A DNA stretch of 7,355 nt, taken from Pseudomonadota bacterium. Its GTDB lineage: Bacteria; Pseudomonadota; Gammaproteobacteria; Steroidobacterales; Steroidobacteraceae. The DNA is taken from assembly GCA_021817875.1 (NCBI GenBank), contig JAKAFQ010000198.1:1-7355 (forward strand), given 5' to 3'. The notes beneath the pieces are model-generated. The model made no database searches and was not told the origin of the DNA. It saw only the letters and a program-made list of their open reading frames with translations. The position numbers were made by a program, and so were the translations under genes. Shown piece by piece: positions 4,977 to 7,355 of this stretch (position 1 is its first letter; each line of letters opens with the position of its first letter).

Positions 4977-6977
4977 TTACCGCGCGAATGGCCGCCAGGT
5001 GAGGCCCACGAACAGCCCGAACGGCAGCGAATTGTAGCTGTAGGCGGTCTCGTAGCGCTTGTCGAGAAGGTTCTCGGCGCGGATGTTCCAGTGCACAGTG
5101 CGGCTGATCGGCCCGTCCGCGGTCAAGGCAACCGTGGTATAGCTGCCGAGCGTGACCGGTATGGTCGTGAAGGTCTGGCTGTACGTGACGTCCGGGCGCG
5201 GTCCGGTGTAATGCACCGCGAGGCCGGTCGAGAAGAACCCGAAGCGGTACTCGAGGTTGACGTTGGCGATACTGCGCGCGAGCCGCTGCAGGGTCGGACG
5301 GCCGGGCTCACTCATCGCCAGCGGCTGCTGCAGGGTCAGGTTCGCGTCCCAGCTCCAGCGCCGCCAGGCGCCTCGGGCGCTCAGTTCCAGCCCGCGGGTG
5401 CGGGTGCTCGCGATGTTCTGAAACTGCGTCAGTCCTCCCGGAGTGGAGCCATAGCCCCACAGATCCGTGCCCCGGGTCTGGAACAGCGTGGCGCGCACGA
5501 TGTCCACTGCTCTTGACCACTGCAGCGCCGCCTCCAGCGTGTGCGCCGACTCCGGTTTCAGTTGCGCATTGGCGGCCCAATACGCGTTGTTGTAATACAG
5601 ATAGCCGAGCGGCGGCGCATTGAAGGCGGTTGCGTAGCTGGCGATCGCCTCGAATCCGCCGCCCAGTTGCCGGCCATAGCCGGCAAAGACGGTGTTCCTG
5701 TGGCCGCCGGAACCATCGATCTGGTCATGGCGCAGATTCAGCTGCAGTTCGTTGCCGGCAAATGCGCCATTGAGGCCGGCGAACTCCGCCGTGACGTTGC
5801 GCGAGCGGCCCGGAATGCCGCCTTGTCCGAAGCTGGTGATCGACTGGTGCTGGCGGGTCGCGCCGCCGGTGAGCGTCCAGTTCCGGGACAGGGTGACGAC
5901 GTTGCGCCACTGCAGCGCCACGTTGGTGGAATGATACACGGACGCGAAGCTGCCGAGATTGATGTCGGCCGTGTACTGGCGGGACAGGCTCAAATGCGAC
6001 GTCCAGATCGCGCCGAGCCGGTTGTCGCTGAAAATCTGCAACAGATTCTGCCGGGTGCGCCCGCCGGAGGTGTCGTTGTCGTAGCTGTAGCGGCCGTCGC
6101 TGAGGAAGGCGCGCGCGCCGAGCTGCTGGTGAGGGACGATCCGCTGCACGAGGGATCCGCTCACCGTCAAGTTGTGATAGCCGTCGGAGCGGTTCGAGGA
6201 CACGTAGGTGCTTTGCGCCGGATCGATCGAGGGGATGCCGGCGGTCGTGTAGCGGCTGATGCCGAACTGCAGGCGCGTGTGATGCACCTGACCGCTGGCA
6301 TTGGCCGACGCGGTGACGGTGTGGCGGCTGCCGCCGCTCACCGAGAGCGCCGCCCGCGGCGCGCGGCTGCCGCTGCGCGTCGTGATCAGAATGACCCCGC
6401 CGATCGCCCCCGAACCGTAGATCGCCGAAACGTTGCCGTGGATCACCTCGATGCGCCGGATCTGATCGGTCGTGAGATTTTGCAGGTAATTGCCGCCGCC
6501 GGAGGCATCCTGGGGCGTGATCGGCACGCCGTCGAGCAGCACCAGCACACCCGCATCGATTCCGCCATATCCCTCGATGTAGGTCGTTGCCGGTTGCCCG
6601 GGACCGCCGCTCGCGGTGATCTGCACGCCGGCGACCCGCTGCAGCAGCGTCGTGAGATTTTTTACGCCGCTCTGCGCGATCTGCCTGCGGGTGATCAGGC
6701 TCACGCTCGGTAGCGCCTGCGCCAGAGGCTGGGGAAACGTGGAGGCGGAGATGACCACCGGGGAGACACCGCCCGCAAGGGCCGCTGCCTGCGCCATGAG
6801 CGGCGCGCCGAGCAGACAGGGGAGCAGGCAGAGCGCGGCGAGCGTTCCGTAGGGTGGGTGCGCGGCCTCTGCCCGACAGGGTCTGAAGCCGGCGCTGTCG
6901 CGGGAAAGCCGCATGTGGCGCGCGTCGCGCATCGCAGTCACGGAAGCCGGGAGTGCGGGGATGGAATTCAATCGCAT
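4977..6977 (-). CDS. btuB: TonB-dependent outer-membrane receptor, BtuB-like (vitamin B12 uptake)
   Basis: A 666-residue TonB-dependent receptor, predicted to bring cobalamin across the outer membrane with TonB-ExbB-ExbD energy. Seen: a signal peptide with h-region about 44-58 and likely cleavage after AQA (62-64); a TonB box SPVVISA (72-78); a plug domain about 80-200 with LLQRVAGVQIT (111-121), GVLVLLDGVPI (143-153), RRIEVIHG (174-181) and AIYGSGAIGGVILITT (185-200); then a beta-barrel to the end. BtuB-like barrel signatures are SYATAFNAPPLGYLY, LKPES (473-477) and the last strands ENLLDKRYETAYSY. E. coli BtuB is 614 residues, so the length fits. The B12 riboswitch upstream supports the substrate. 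ATG at 6977 is chosen because AAGG lies seven bases before it; in-frame ATGs at 6932 and 6914 lack a ribosome site but would shorten an unusually long n-region, and in-frame starts at 7130 and 7184 lie inside the structured leader. Oddities: Glu replaces the usual Arg of the plug IRG motif (E135), and the chain ends PFAR rather than in Phe or Trp. Confidence 0.9.
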   Translation of the reverse strand: MRLNSIPALPASVTAMRDARHMRLSRDSAGFRPCRAEAAHPPYGTLAALCLLPCLLGAPLMAQAAALAGGVSPVVISASTFPQPLAQALPSVSLITRRQIAQSGVKNLTTLLQRVAGVQITASGGPGQPATTYIEGYGGIDAGVLVLLDGVPITPQDASGGGNYLQNLTTDQIRRIEVIHGNVSAIYGSGAIGGVILITTRSGSRAPRAALSVSGGSRHTVTASANASGQVHHTRLQFGISRYTTAGIPSIDPAQSTYVSSNRSDGYHNLTVSGSLVQRIVPHQQLGARAFLSDGRYSYDNDTSGGRTRQNLLQIFSDNRLGAIWTSHLSLSRQYTADINLGSFASVYHSTNVALQWRNVVTLSRNWTLTGGATRQHQSITSFGQGGIPGRSRNVTAEFAGLNGAFAGNELQLNLRHDQIDGSGGHRNTVFAGYGRQLGGGFEAIASYATAFNAPPLGYLYYNNAYWAANAQLKPESAHTLEAALQWSRAVDIVRATLFQTRGTDLWGYGSTPGGLTQFQNIASTRTRGLELSARGAWRRWSWDANLTLQQPLAMSEPGRPTLQRLARSIANVNLEYRFGFFSTGLAVHYTGPRPDVTYSQTFTTIPVTLGSYTTVALTADGPISRTVHWNIRAENLLDKRYETAYSYNSLPFGLFVGLTWRPFAR

Positions 6978-6984
6978 CGTGGTG

Positions 6985-6988
6985 CCTT
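6985..6988 (-). promoter_or_regulatory. Ribosome binding site supporting the btuB start at 6977
   Basis: AAGG lies seven bases before the ATG at 6977. It is short, but the other in-frame ATGs close to the signal peptide (6932, 6914) have nothing comparable. Confidence 0.4.
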
Positions 6989-6996
6989 GTACATCT

Positions 6997-7010
6997 GCCC
7001 CTTGCGGGGC
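6997..7010 (-). other. GCAA-capped hairpin just upstream of the btuB ribosome site
   Basis: The transcript reads GCCCC GCAA GGGGC: a perfect 5-bp stem with a GNRA tetraloop. It ends eight bases before the AAGG at 6988-6985. Its position suits a role in access to the start region, but it could also be incidental. Confidence 0.4.
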
Positions 7011-7199
7011 CTGGTAACAACGGCCGATGCGAATGGCACGCCCGAACACGAACCCCGCTCGCCGAGCCCATGCTCTGCGTGCGTGGAGTGCGCCGAGGTC
7101 GGTGGGAAGTCGATCCCACGGCCTTCGCATCGGTTTCCCTGTCACCGCTGCGAATGACCGCTCCGTATGGTACGCCCCGCCCACCGGTTGGGTGACCGT

Positions 7200-7355
7200 A
7201 CTGGCAGGTCTCCTGGCTCGCGGGTCATCGCCTTGCGTCCGGCCTTCCCGGTTTCCCAGTGGCCTTCGCGGACGCGGACTCTCCGCTTACAGTTACGGGG
7301 GTAGCCGCGGCATCGACTCATGTCTCACCGCGTTCCCTCTTGCCTCCCCGGCCTT
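7200..7355 (-). promoter_or_regulatory. Cobalamin (adenosylcobalamin) riboswitch, 5' end cut by window edge
   Basis: The minus strand carries the conserved blocks of the cobalamin riboswitch in the right order: AGAGGGAACGCGGTG near the 5' end; a CGCGG/CCGCG stem; CCCCCGTAACTGTAAGCGG of the core; GCCACTGGGAAACCGGGAAG, the family's GCCACTG...GGGAAGGC element; then CGATGACCCGCGAG and the B12 box AGCCAGGAGACCTGCC (7218-7203). The first strand of the closing stems lies beyond the right edge. Family knowledge: B12 binding to such aptamers lowers expression of the downstream gene, often a btuB-type receptor. The gene directly downstream on the same strand is BtuB-like, which fits. The promoter is outside the window. 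Confidence 0.95.
7203..7218 (-). promoter_or_regulatory. B12 box within the cobalamin riboswitch
   Basis: AGCCAGGAGACCTGCC matches the conserved 3' B12 box of cobalamin riboswitches. It fixes the strand (minus) and the 3' boundary of the aptamer. Confidence 0.95.

Larger units (their letters stand above)
6978..7199 (-). promoter_or_regulatory. Structured leader / presumed expression platform between B12 aptamer and btuB
   Basis: About 220 bases lie between the aptamer and the favoured start. In transcription order I see: GTACG/CGTAC (7201-7197 with 7174-7170) enclosing a small CACC/GGTG hairpin; a 10-bp stem with one mismatch (7154-7145 with 7133-7124); a 6-bp hairpin GTGGGA/TCCCAC (7119-7114 with 7107-7102); and GCCCC-GCAA-GGGGC (7010-6997) just before the AAGG ribosome site. 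None ends in a U-run, so control of translation, rather than transcription termination, is the better guess. The frame of btuB is open throughout, so part of this could be translated. Confidence 0.5.

Noticed and set aside
5541..6713. 390-residue plus-strand open frame
   Set aside because: Antisense to the BtuB-like receptor; composition (Val/Ala/Arg/Gly/His) is typical of reverse-frame shadows in GC-rich genes.
5725..7119. 464-residue minus-strand frame overlapping the receptor
   Set aside because: A shifted frame of the receptor gene, Arg/His/Pro-rich, without signal peptide or barrel features.
6978..7184. GTG at 7184 as the receptor start
   Set aside because: It sits within the hairpin directly after the B12 aptamer, has no Shine-Dalgarno, and would add 69 residues without signal-peptide character. 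The structured leader explains the open frame better.

Overview
This is a high-GC (roughly two-thirds G+C) bacterial chromosomal window. The gene set fits a Gram-negative proteobacterium, most likely a gammaproteobacterium: a TonB-dependent outer-membrane receptor, an outer-membrane-type lipoprotein, an RhtA-type exporter and a YqhA-like membrane protein. No species can be named. I see no insertion sequence, phage gene, CRISPR array, tRNA or rRNA.

Layout, left to right. The left edge (1-865, minus) holds the N-terminal third of a Ca2+-type P-type ATPase that runs off the window. A 249-bp divergent intergenic region separates it from two plus-strand genes: a DUF4136 lipoprotein (1115-1711) and a four-helix UPF0114/YqhA-family membrane protein (about 1792-2340). 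These converge, tail to tail with a 10-bp gap, on a run of minus-strand genes. Read in transcription order from the right edge, that run is: a cobalamin (B12) riboswitch (7355 to about 7200), a structured leader of about 220 nt, a BtuB-like TonB-dependent receptor (6977-4977), a 246-bp gap, an NAD(P)-dependent aldehyde dehydrogenase (4730-3297) and an RhtA-like threonine/homoserine exporter (3229-2351). A GC-rich 9-bp stem covers the convergent stop codons near 2340.

Functional reading. The clearest unit is vitamin B12 uptake: when the riboswitch binds cobalamin it should shut down the downstream receptor, as known for btuB. The receptor agrees independently, with a BtuB-like plug, TonB box and C-terminal barrel strands. 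The aldehyde dehydrogenase and exporter lie on the same strand, but nothing in the sequence ties them to B12, and an AT-rich -10-like hexamer before the dehydrogenase suggests it may have its own promoter.

I do not see an obviously new multi-gene system. The most interesting part is the long leader between the B12 aptamer and the receptor start. It contains several hairpins and competing in-frame start codons, one of them inside a hairpin stem. Many long open frames elsewhere are antisense shadows typical of high-GC DNA and were left out.
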